Shown piece after piece: positions 22,601 to 33,090 of a DNA stretch of 64,000 nt. Under the pieces are notes generated by a model. It searched no databases. It had not been told where the DNA came from and saw only the letters and a list, made by a program, of their open reading frames with translations. Both the position numbers and the translations under genes were made by a program. Origin of the DNA: Laburnicola sp. R22_1. Taxonomy: Eukaryota > Ascomycota > Dothideomycetes > Pleosporales > Didymosphaeriaceae. The DNA lies in the NCBI GenBank assembly GCA_014281115.1, contig JACONQ010000006.1, forward strand, positions 1,798,001-1,862,000, given 5' to 3'. Numbering within the stretch: the first letter of the stretch is position 1; every line of letters begins with the position of its first letter.

Positions 22601-22922
22601 GCTACTACTACCTATATCCTCTATGCTCCTACTGCTACTACTTACCTTTACTTTTATTACTTGCAGTCCCTTGCCTTAATAATAGCCTAGATAATTGCTA
22701 CTACCTTAATAAGCTTCTTGCGCTACTATTACGCCTTTAGTGTCCTATATCTTATAATAAACTCTTTCTCTTCTTTACTCTAGTTCTTGCCCTTATAGTC
22801 CTTATTACCTTTATTTTTAGTTATATTTTTAAGCTTCTATAGTATAATTTTTATATTATACTATTATTATGGGAGCAGTCCCGCGCCAAGACAGCCAAGC
22901 TCGCTTAGCAGTTCGAACGCGC

Positions 22923-23020
22923 CTTTTTGTTATTACCTTTTTACACCTTTTTAATTACTAAGCAGGAGGCTCTGCTTTTTTGTCATATTATTTGAGATAA
23001 AAGCCTTTGTCGTCCTATCC
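22923..23020 (-). mobile_element. SINE-like family S1, copy 3 (inverted)
   Basis: The reverse complement matches the central and 3' part of S1. It shares the block from TAGGACGACAAAGG through GCAGAGCC to AATTAAAAAG. Its 5' part diverges, and the tail reads AATAACAAAAAGG rather than a clean A run. No target duplication is seen. Just to its left lies an unusually GC-rich, unmutated 50-bp stretch (22,871-22,920). Confidence 0.55.
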
Positions 23021-23064
23021 CAGAGGCCCTATAGGAGTCTGCAACACTAAGTAACGCACGTAAG

Positions 23065-23600
23065 CTAGGCGCTTAGTTAACTCTAGTTTGTAAGCGGATT
23101 CAAAGGTATTAGGGATTCTCTCCTACCTTAGTTATCTAGTTGCTTAATTAGCTTATAAGAGGCGCTAAGAGAATAGCGTATTTAATAGTGCTTATGCGTA
23201 AGGAGATAGCTACTCTACAAAGGGCAAATAAGGTAGCTATAACGCGTAAACAGCGCAAAAAGAAGCAGATTTAAAAGCAAGGCACTTTATTAAAGGCAGA
23301 GGGAGAGGATATTATTACTTAAAAGGCTGTTAAGCAGTAACTAGAGAGAGAAATATAGTAAGGCAAGGCGCAGTTAGTTGCAAGCCGGCAGGCTTCTACG
23401 TGCTGTAGGCGCTATAGAGAGCCTAGACATAACTCGCGCACGTATAAGATGGCTTCTATAGATACTGCTTAATTTAGGATAGCTATTATATTAATAGAAT
23501 ATTAATACGTTGTGAATTTACATGCTGCGAAAGGCTTAGAGACTTAGTAGGATTTGTAGCTCGCTTATATTCGCAGCTTGCTTATAAACACGTTAAGAAA
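23065..23600 (+). pseudogene. Pogo-type transposase C-terminal fragment with zinc knuckle
   Basis: This fragment is colinear with the last 300-400 bp of the transposase at 39281-40930 and with the DNA to its right TIR. It includes the basic block (KRKKKQI-like), the stretch around EGEDIIT, and the terminal CRRYREPRHNSRTY, a CCHC-like finger in which two Cys are now Tyr. The left part of the transposon is missing, so it is a truncated copy of a related but distinct pogo family. Confidence 0.65.
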
Positions 23601-26530
23601 GAAACTATATCTTTCTTTACTAAAAAAGAACTCTATTGCCTTTATTAATAATTTAGAAATCCCTAATAGAAAGACTTTAAATAATACTTACTAATACTAG
23701 CTATAAAGTAGATGCTACTATATTAAATAAAATTTAAAAGTTTTACTACTACTATTAATTGCACAAATAAGCCCTATATTGCTTTAAGTTTACTATTAAG
23801 AATTACACCTATTGTAACTACAAGAGTATTTATTAATATTGTACGCATTAGAACTAGAGACGCACTATATATTATAAATATAGATATATTATTTTAAGCT
23901 ATAATCTTTTTAAAATTAATATCTATATAAAATGTGTAGAAAGTCCTCTATAGATACTAAATTAATATCTACGAAGATCTATCTAACTATATTATATATA
24001 ACTTAGGTATAAACTTTATATTAGATAAGTTTAAAAACTATATAAAGATTATTAATATAACCTATAGGTAGATGTCTATAAAAGCATAGTAGGTAATAGG
24101 AAGATTAAACGTTTACACACACCTCTTTATAAAGTCTTTAATATTCTTAAGATAGAACTAGAAGATTATATAAATAAAAAGGGCATCCTCTAAATAGCTG
24201 TTAAAGGTATTAATAATACTATAGGCTTAGATAGCCTTATATTCATGCTACTAGTCTTTAGCGCATATTCTAAAATTAGTATAGACTCTCCCTTAATATC
24301 TAATATTATTGCACGTATAAATACTATATAAAAGGCAATAAAGATATTATAGAAAGAAAAGAACAAAACTAATATTAATTATGCACTAAATACCTATAAT
24401 AGTCTATTAGCAGCGCATACAGTCCTTAAGCTCCTACTTAAATTTAAGGTTATAGTCTAGAGAGAGAAAAATAGATAAAAAGGCCTATATAAGATTAAGA
24501 GTATTAAGAATAAAAATATAATTCTTAACCTAAAGAATAGTTTAGTAAAGTTTTGTTATATATAAGTTAAGCTATACTATTATAAAAAGATTACACTTTT
24601 CTACTATTATATAAAGTAGATAATATCATCTCTATATAAATAGATTATTTAAAGAAGAGAAAAAGAGGCTACCTAAAAAGGATACTCTATTTATTTTTAG
24701 AAAAAGATAAGTAATTAGAAATTATCTCTAAAGCTCTATATAGAAGGTGTAATTATAATACCTAGAGTACCTTTTTAAAAGTTAAATTGCATAAAGATAG
24801 ACGCTCTTATTACTAATAATATATTTAAGATTTTTCCTTTTAACCTATCTAAGTATAAGGGTAGAATCTTTAACCTCTGCCTTATATAAAAGTTAAAGGC
24901 AAGACTACTTAACTATATAGGAAATTCTATCTTATGTTTACTAGCTACTTTAATAAAAAGAAGAATAAAATTCTTACCTAATTACCTACTATTGAAAGAA
25001 TAAGCTAGTGTCTACTTCTTATATTAGAAGTAAGCCTTTAGGCAATATATAGAATGTATTTTAAACTAGAAGATATTACTTAGGCCTATATTTAGTCTAC
25101 TAATAAACTAAACCGCATACGTTATACTAGACTACCTAAGAAACTACGCATAAACTTTCTATAAAATATAATCTTTTATATTATATAACTATTCTATAGT
25201 ATAGCTAAATTAGGTCTTTACTAGTTTAAAACCTACTACAAGTGCTATTAAGAGAAACTTAGTATAAAGACTCTATTATATGACTTATATCTACTTATTA
25301 CTAATAAAGAAGAGTATGCCTTTAGAATTACTAGCCTTTAAATAGATAATATCCTCAGCATTATTAATAAGAACTTTGTATAAAGAGAAGAAGAAGAGCT
25401 AAAAAAGGCAGCCTTTTATATAAAGGATAAGACTATTCTTGCTAAGAACTAACTTATTAAGTTTAATAGTAGAAGAATTTAGCTTATATATAACACTATA
25501 GTTCTTATATAGAAAGGTTAAGCAAAGGGCCTTTGTATAATTAATTCTAGAAAATAAAAATACTACTTAGAGCTATATAGAGTAGTATGTAAGAGGCGCC
25601 TATATTATATCTATGTGCTAACTAGAAGCTGCATTTAACTTATTTGTTGCCGCTTAGACTATATTACCCTTATATAAAGATATTAAGGTATTAAATATAT
25701 AAATCTAATAGCAGATTAATAATAGTAAGTATAGTCGTACCTTTATACTATTAGATCGCTATTACGCGAAGCTGTTTATCTTTACTAATAGCTCATTTGC
25801 TAATAATAAAGACCTAAGCTTATAGTTAGAATTCCTAATTACTCTAGGTAATAAGTATTATATAGGTAATAGTAACAACTTTAACATCCTAGTAAATATT
25901 ATATACTAGAATTTAACTAAGTATATGGCGTTATATTAACTACGTAGGGGTAGCACGACAAAGGCTTTCATCTTAAATAACATGACAAAAAAAGCAGAGC
26001 CCCCTGTTTAGTAATTAAAAAGAGCGTAAAAAAGGTAGTGATTACAAAAAAAACGCTTAACTAAGTATAAAAAAAGTAATAAGGAGCGTTCTTGCTAGCG
26101 AGCTATATAATATAGTAGGAGGCTTTAATAATACTATTACTATTAGCACAATCCTCTAGAAAATTATACGCATGCTCAGTCTACTGCTAATTTCTATAGT
26201 TATTTATATAAATTTAAAGTCGCTTTATAACTACCTTATATAACTAGGAACTATAAATAAGAAGCGTCTTATAATTAATATTATATTACTCCGCAAACTA
26301 TATAAGCACTATAAGATCTCTAAGATTAAATAGATTAATAGAAAGGATAATCCTACTAATACCTATACAAAGAAGACCCTAAACTAGACTCTAGAGTGCT
26401 TAATCTCTAGCAATACTTTAATAATTACTATTAAAGTATTCGTAAATTACCTTAAGCCTACCTGCGCAAGCTCTTTCTAGCCTTTATATAAGACTATTTT
26501 CTTATTATTTATTTAATCTTTTATGCAATA
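23600..26530 (+). mobile_element. Copia-type pol remnant (RIP-mutated)
   Basis: The plus strand encodes parts of a Ty1/Copia-type polyprotein. Reverse transcriptase segments run around 25,080-25,350 (ITQAYIQSTNKLNR, then LYDLYLLIT, then LQIDNILSI where the second Asp of the family motif is Asn). After an S1 insertion at 25925-26056 come RNase H-like segments around 26,230-26,430 (KRLIINI, NPTNTYTKK). The frame is full of TAG/TAA. No LTRs could be defined; the ends are estimates. Confidence 0.65.
25925..26056 (+). mobile_element. SINE-like family S1, copy 2, inserted in Copia RNase H region
   Basis: The 132-bp insertion begins ATGGCGTTATATTAAC and ends with GATTACAAAAAAAACG. It is flanked by an exact 12-bp duplication TTAACTAAGTAT (25913-25924 and 26057-26068). 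The Copia coding sequence resumes directly after it. The A-run tail and the variable-length duplication agree with target-primed reverse transcription. It matches copy 1 at 6405-6530 over essentially its whole length. Confidence 0.75.
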
Positions 26531-26548
26531 TATTTATTGATCTCTTTC

Positions 26549-26571
26549 TATATATATATATATATATATAT
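26549..26571. repeat. (TA)n microsatellite
   Basis: An uninterrupted alternating TA run of about 23 bp lies just downstream of the Copia remnant. Confidence 0.9.
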
Positions 26572-28230
26572 TACTTAAAATGCGCATTCTCCTATTTATT
26601 ATTTATATAGAAAGAGAAGAGATATAATATATATTTATTTAGAGAAAAGTCATTTTAATTTTAGTATTAAGAGATAATATCTAGTATAGTCTACCCTATT
26701 ACTCTAGCCCTATTCTATATAATAATTGCACCTATTACTATAGCTCTACTATATATAAAAACTATATAATTTAACCTAAAAGCCTACTAGCGTTGTGGTA
26801 CTTAGTAAAGGGCCTAGGCCTAGTTATACTGCTATAGTAGTAGGCGTATAAAGTGCCTCTAAGGCGACTATACAACTAGACTAATAGTATATAGAAATAT
26901 TTTTACACTAAATAATCTTAGTAGTCGATAAATATAAGTCTATACTAGCTAGAAGAATAATATTAATATTATACAAAGGGATATGCGTAATATTAAGTTC
27001 CTAAGTCTATTTTAAAGTTAGAATCTATATAAAAGCAAATCTATAAGGAATAGAAAAACTTATATTAAGAGAGATAGTCTAGAAAAATATATAGTTTATA
27101 TAGAAACTAGTAGAAAGAGTAATATGTTTTTTTCTATCTAGAAAATTACACATAATAAGATTAAAGCTAAAGAAACTAACTTAGTTATTAACTAGTATAA
27201 GTGCTATCATCTATAGTAAGTTAGTACTATATATAGACAAGATATTATATAATAAAAGGCATAGTTTAGCACTATATAGAAATAGGGGATTAGCTTAATA
27301 AAAAAAGAGAAAAAGCTAGGGAGAAGGGATACATATAAAGAGATATTTAAAGTAGAGAATGAAAGAAAAAGAATAAAGAAAGGAAAGCCTATTTTATATA
27401 CCTCTTCCTTTAATCTAGAGCCTTAATTCCTACCCCTTATTAGTATTTATCTTTCCTTTATCTAATATTGCATAATTACCTAATATTACTACCTAAATAG
27501 ATAAGATAAATAGGTCTACCTATTATATAAGAAATTAACTAAGTAAAAAGAACTTTATATAAATAATATATTATTACTATAATCTTATTATTAACTACTA
27601 TTAGCTAGACTACTACTTTACTATTAATAAGCCTAATTACGTCTCTAATAAATAGTAGTAAAGTATAATAAATAGTTACTTAATAAAATCTTTTTACTAA
27701 CTAGAGTAGACTAGCTAGAGTAAGAGGCGTATAAATAGGGAAATAATAAATAGATAAGGTAAATATTAGTAAGCAGATAGTTTGTATAGAAAAAGAAAGA
27801 ACTACTAATAGTAACTTTAAAAATAAAAAGTTGCTAGTATCTATATACTATATAGGTAAGAGCACCTAAGGGGATTAAAGTTTTAATATTATTATATAAT
27901 GCCTATGCGCTATAGCCTATGCGCTATAGAATCTTCTTTTTCTATCTACACTCTTTCTAGAGATAAGTAATTAATACTAAGTTAGTACAATTATTCTGTA
28001 CCCCCTCCACACTTGCTAGTATAGAGTATTAGATATTAATGTCTATACAGCTAGCTATAGAGCCTATTTAACAGCAATTCTTTTATTAACACACCTAATT
28101 ATCTTAGTATAATATATAACTAATAAAATTATGCTAGCGTACTGCCTACTAATCTTCTAAACTATATATACTTTACTAATATTACTAATACTAATAGTAA
28201 TATGCTAGATTATAAACTCTATATTAGTAT
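26572..28230. other. A+T-rich stretch, unclassified repeat debris
   Basis: Heavily RIP-mutated DNA without a recognisable motif. A somewhat GC-richer part at 26,780-26,890 could be LTR-derived. A 14-bp direct repeat CCTATGCGCTATAG occurs twice near 27,901-27,930. Nothing else can be supported. Confidence 0.4.
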
Positions 28231-28237
28231 TACTAGT

Positions 28238-28960
28238 ATGAAGGATAGTTTAAAGCTAGATAAAGTTAAGATTTAAGAGTATATATAATTTGTTAGCGCT
28301 ATTAATTAGAAACCCAAGTTCTAGTAAAATATTATTATATTTCTATTAATAACTATATAATAAATTACTAATAAATTAGAAGATAATTAAACTACGCTTT
28401 AAGAGTTTAAATAACTTAAGGCTAGTTATAAAGTATTAAGGTAATAGTTTATAATAAAGTTAGAGTAAGTTAAGATATTAGAAGATTATATATTATTATA
28501 TAAGGACTGTTTCTAAACTATAGAATAGGATAATGTCTAATTATAGGCCTATTATAATTTATTAAAGAAGGATTTTATTGCTCTTAGAAAGTCTAAGATT
28601 CCTGCTAATTATTATATAGCCTTATAATAATAGCATAGGAAGCTTTAAGGTTGCCTACTTATAACTACGTCCTGCGAATTAATTATTAGGACTTAGAGAA
28701 CTATTTTACGTAACTTATAGAGATAGAAAATACGCTTTAGTAACAATTAAATATAGCCTATACCTATATTACTAAGCTGAGAGACTAGCTACTAGTATAT
28801 ATTATACCGCGTAGTTAGCCTTATAATATCTAATAGTTTGCAAATTAGGCTATTCTATCTATTAAGCAACTACTAAATATTAAAGTTTGCTATATACCTG
28901 CTAATAATCTATTGCTTAATTATATATATCATTCTTTTACTCTAGAATTATATTATAATA
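28238..28960 (+). pseudogene. Unrecognised reading frame with coiled-coil character
   Basis: From the ATG at 28238 the plus strand gives a frame whose stops are almost all TAG/TAA in Gln-like positions. It has a heptad-like segment around 28,400-28,600 (for example LLKKDFIALRKSK near 28,560). It may be a gag or an accessory protein of a retroelement. I recognise no family and no neighbour that settles it. Confidence 0.3.
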
Positions 28961-30118
28961 GGCGTGCTGTTAGCTATATAAGCCACGCATAATAATAGCA
29001 GATCTATCTACTACCTTCTTATAAAGTAATCCTATTATCTAGCCTTATAGTAGATTCCTAATACTTACGTATTTAAATACCTAAGGTGAATCTCTTCTCT
29101 AGTAAAAATAAAAATAAGTACAACTATAAATGCTAGCATATTGCGTTAATAGCCCTCCTAGGCAGGAGAATAAACTACCTTCACTTATTAGTTTTTAAGT
29201 GGCCCTACTACATTTAATTACTGCGTTTTTTTATTGCGTTACTAGCGCCTATATAATATAATATTATATAACGTTATATAACGTTATATAACGTTATATG
29301 CAAGCGCTAAGCCCTAGGAATAGAGCGCGTTAAAATTTTACTAACGTTTCTCCCCTTAGCTTTTAAGATAACAAACAAACTTATAATAACAATACTCTAA
29401 CTTGCTTACCTACCTACTGCCTTACTAAATAATAAATATCCTACTACACACACGCTTTGCTACTGCTATAATGTATAATAAATTACACGCGCACTCCTTA
29501 TTTCTAACACTAAATAGCACCTTACTATCCTTTACTAATAACTTATTAATCTTTAGGATACTTTTCTAGTGTTAACCTTACTCTACCTATCTGTTATAGA
29601 AATCCTATAGTATAAGTGCGTACCTATATATACCTAACACCTCTTATAGCCACTTTATATAAATTTTACTCTAGAAATTATACTATAGCTTCTTTAGGTT
29701 ATATAGCCTTATAATATTCTTTTAGAGCCTTTTATAACCTTTGCCTATTCTCTCCTACTACCTTTATAAATATATTTAGTAACCCTTATTAATATAGCTA
29801 AGTATGACGTAGCTAAACTAGCAGAAAGCAAGCTACTAGTTAAAATCTATAGTTCTATAGTTATTATCGCTATAGTATAAACTAGCTAAGGCGATCTATT
29901 TGCTACATAACTTATATTATACTACTATGTTATTAATAATATTAGGAGGCGTTTAATTATTGCTATACTAGTTCTAGCTGTCTCTATTATTATTATCTTT
30001 TTATTATATATATATAGATATGTAACTGCCTGCCTAGTAGTAATAGCGTTATTAGGGTGAGGAATAGCTATATTAGATTATAACCTTAAGGTCTTATATA
30101 AAGATTAAATATACTATA
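28961..30118. other. Unclassified A+T-rich stretch
   Basis: It contains a 10-bp tandem repeat at 29271-29300. The plus strand between 29,360 and 29,800 is comparatively C-rich, and a leader-like section lies near 30,000-30,118. No frame or motif could be assigned. It may include the 5' end of G4. Confidence 0.35.
29271..29300. repeat. 10-bp tandem repeat ACGTTATATA, three units
   Basis: Three near-identical units stand head to tail. Each junction forms the palindrome TATAACGTTATA, so the array is both tandem and inverted-repeat-like. Confidence 0.85.
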
Positions 30119-30135
30119 TAAGGATAGAGTTATAT

Positions 30136-30314
30136 TAAACATCTTCGTCGTATGGAAATCCTAACCAAGGTCGAGTCCGCACTATACACAGAGAGGAGTA
30201 AAACAGGAGGCACTAAAACTCATTACCTAGCACACAGTAGTAGTAACAAAATATACACAAAATAACGATAATTTCGTCGTCGACTTTCTTCACGGCAGCA
30301 TCGTCGACGGCAGT
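30136..30314 (+). mobile_element. SINE-like element family S2, intact copy
   Basis: A 179-bp GC-richer insertion is flanked by an exact 17-bp direct duplication, TAAGGATAGAGTTATAT (30119-30135 and 30315-30331). It is almost free of RIP changes and contains several CGTCG motifs. GGTCGAGTCC at 30169-30178 is close to a tRNA B box, but no matching A box is seen. A strongly mutated copy lies inverted at 8870-9040. The orientation given is arbitrary apart from the B-box hint. Duplication length argues for a non-LTR mechanism. Confidence 0.7.
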
Positions 30315-31488
30315 TAAGGATAGAGTTATATAAGAATAGAGTTATGTGAGAATAAATAAAGACTTAATTTTTAGTTGCGAATTTTTATACTTTATGCGCA
30401 GGCAACTGCATTACGTTATTATTATTAACTTTAGTACCTATAGACTATAGTACAACTTGTAATTAACTCTATAAGGGGCTGGCTAATTTGCATATACTTA
30501 ATAGTGTTCCTAAATAGTCGCTAAACTAGTCTTATTACTTTACCTTAATTTATAGCGTTTTTTAGCACACCTATAGCTTTCTCTTATAGTGTTATACTGT
30601 GTACAAAACGTGCGTAAAGTATTCTTTACAATTGCGTTAATAGATAAACTAGAGACTTTACTTATAAAGTAGCTATAAATTATATATTTATAAAGCTAAC
30701 TTAAGAGAAGGGCTTAGACTCTTATATATCTATATTTTAAGACTACTACAACTATAGCTAATATACTTAATTATCTTCACAAGATCTATTTATTAGAAAA
30801 CAAACTATTAGACGCCTAGAAAAAGATTATAGGCGATACTCTAGCCTAAGGCCTTAGAGAGACTCTTATAAACTAGCACGTACAATTTATAGCTATTATT
30901 AACTATCTTAGTATGCCTAACTATTTGCTAATAAATTATACCTACTAACTTATATACGCTCGCGTTATATAAGCTACTAATATATTATTTATTTCTAGTA
31001 AGTCTTTTGCCTTCTATGGGTTTTTTTTTGCGACTAAGGGGTTTCTAATAAAAATATTACAATAATAGCAGTTATCTCTCCTACTATTATTAACATAGAA
31101 AAGCGGTTTAAGGTAGTGTTAATAAAAAGGGGTTTTGCCTTCTATATAAAATGCGCGTTATATATAGAACACCATAATTGTAAATATATAATAGGTTATT
31201 TAGAAACCTTTATAACTATAGTATCTAGTTACTTAAAAGCTTATATAATAAATATAACTATAACTAGATCTAATACTATTATATGCACTACTTTATTCGC
31301 TCTATATATAAAGTCTACTAGGCGTAATAATTATACAGTCAACTCTCGTTATAACGATGTCCGTTTTAGCGATATCCTCGATATAGCGATATTTTTCGCT
31401 TGCACGGATTCAACTCCACACAATCTACCCCTGTATCCGATATTCAATATCTAATACCACTTCAGCGCCAAGTATCGTTATAGAAGCT

Positions 31489-33090
31489 ATGGGCCGCAAG
31501 GGGATATCCAATCATGAGAGGAAGGCTCTCCGCGCCTGGGCCTTCTCTCAGCAACCACAGCCACGACAGAAAGCTATCATCGCATGGTTTGAAGCTGAAT
31601 TTGGCAGAAAGCTCTCCTAATCAACTGTATCTGAGTCTCTCGACGATCGCTTTCGACACCTCGACGCCCTACCTGCCTCCGCCTCCGCCTCCGCCTCCGC
31701 CTCCGGTACATCCATATCCGATACAGCCTACCGCTCACGAGCGGCTGCCTGGCCTCTGCTTGAGTCTATCCTGTATGAGTGGCAGCAGGGAATACAAGTG
31801 CGAGGGGGACTAGTATCAGGCGATATACTTGCTGAGAAAGCTCGAGAGATCTGGCGTCAGATTCCAGCCTACCAGGGCCAGGCTATTCCTAAGTTCTCGT
31901 CTGGCTGGGTATCAAAATTCAAGCAGCGATATAGGATAGCAGAGGTTACACAGCACGGCGAGCAGAGCTCTGTACCAACGCAAACAGCAGCCGAGATGGT
32001 AGATGTACAGAACATCTGCATCCGATACCCAGACAGCGATATATTCAACATGGACGAGACTGGGCTATACTGGAGGTGGGCAATATCAAGAGGGCTAGCT
32101 ACTGCCTCAATGCCTGGTGTTAAGAAAGATAAAGCTAGGGTATCTATTATGCTCTGCTGCAACGCTACTAGTACTAAGCGCGTAGCACCATAGGTGATAG
32201 GAAAGTCAAAACAGCCTCGAGCTTTGCAAGGAGTTAATATATTAGCTATTGGCTGTGTCTGGGGGGCCTCTAAGAAGGGCTGGGTAAACACATCTATTAT
32301 GGCTAAGTAGCTTGCTGCATTCTATAGCTATATTGGCTTAAGGAAGGTTGTTCTTCTCATAGACAACTACTCGGCCCATCTTTCTGGCCTTCAACAATCG
32401 CCGCCTCCATCTAATATCGCAATCCAGCTCTTACTAAAGAACTCAACAAGCATGTATTAGCCTCTTAATCAGGGTATTATCCAGAACTTCAAGACCTACT
32501 ACCGGAGGCAGTGGCTAGCGTTCACGGTTAAACACTACAACCTTGGCCTTAATCTATTCAAATTTATGACGATTCTCTATACGCTCCACTGGATAGCTGA
32601 ATCATGGCTGCTCGATATTAAGGATACTACTATCCTACACTGCTACATCAAGAGCACGTGCATCCCGAAGAGGTGGCTAGATCCTAGCTCTGGACTTGAT
32701 AGAGAGGAGCCAATAGAGAGTCTATATTAGGCTGCTGCCCAGGCTGGCCAGATCCAGGATCCTATGGCTATAGAGAACTTTCTCAATCCAGTAGATAAGG
32801 ATTTAGAGGAGGAAGAGGAGGATACATCCCTACAGGATATTGTAGTTGCTCAGCTAGGGCTTGTTTAAGGATTAGAGGAAGAGGAGGAGGTGCTACCTCC
32901 TCCTGCTCCAAGCGTTGCAGAGGCTCTTTAGGCTGTACAGGTTCTACTCTGCTATTAGGAGTATCAGGAGACTGTAAAGTATAAGGATATATCCTATATG
33001 AAGCGGCTAGAGAGGTCGTTGAAAGCTCAGTCAATCAGAAGTATGAGGCAGTCAACAATTTCGGAGTGGCTGCAAGTCCGCCAAGACTAG
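31489..33090 (+). pseudogene. Tigger-like DDE transposase with eight premature stops
   Basis: The frame from the ATG at 31489 to the TAG at 33088-33090 is 533 codons without a frameshift. An N-terminal DNA-binding part begins MGRKGISNHERK. A CENP-B-like segment (KFSSGWVSKFKQRY, about 31,890) follows. The DDE domain has FNMDETGLYW (about 32,045) and LIDNYSAHL (about 32,355). The third catalytic Asp, expected before QGIIQNFK near 32,470, is Asn. All eight premature stops can be read as C-to-T or G-to-A changes of Gln or Trp codons. The tail is acidic with Glu runs (about 32,805 and 32,875). The enzyme would have cut and pasted the element; it is now inactive. Confidence 0.85.
31675..31704 (+). 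repeat. (GCCTCC)5 hexanucleotide repeat in the transposase frame
   Basis: Five perfect units encode an Ala-Ser repeat between the DNA-binding part and the rest of the transposase. A hexamer run keeps the frame when it changes length. Confidence 0.9.

Noticed and set aside
22900..22925. tRNA gene suggested by a B-box-like GTTCGAAC
   Set aside because: No A box at the right distance and no cloverleaf can be folded around it.
6405..26056. Reading S1 copies 2 and 3 as terminal inverted repeats of one 3-kb transposon (22923-26056)
   Set aside because: They are in inverted orientation, but copy 2 has its own perfect 12-bp duplication, and the Copia frame is continuous across it, so they are independent insertions.
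30136..30314. Possible DNA transposon instead of a SINE-like element
   Set aside because: The ends show only weak inverted similarity (AACATCTTCGTCG against AACTGCCGTCGACG). A 17-bp target duplication is too long for known cut-and-paste families.
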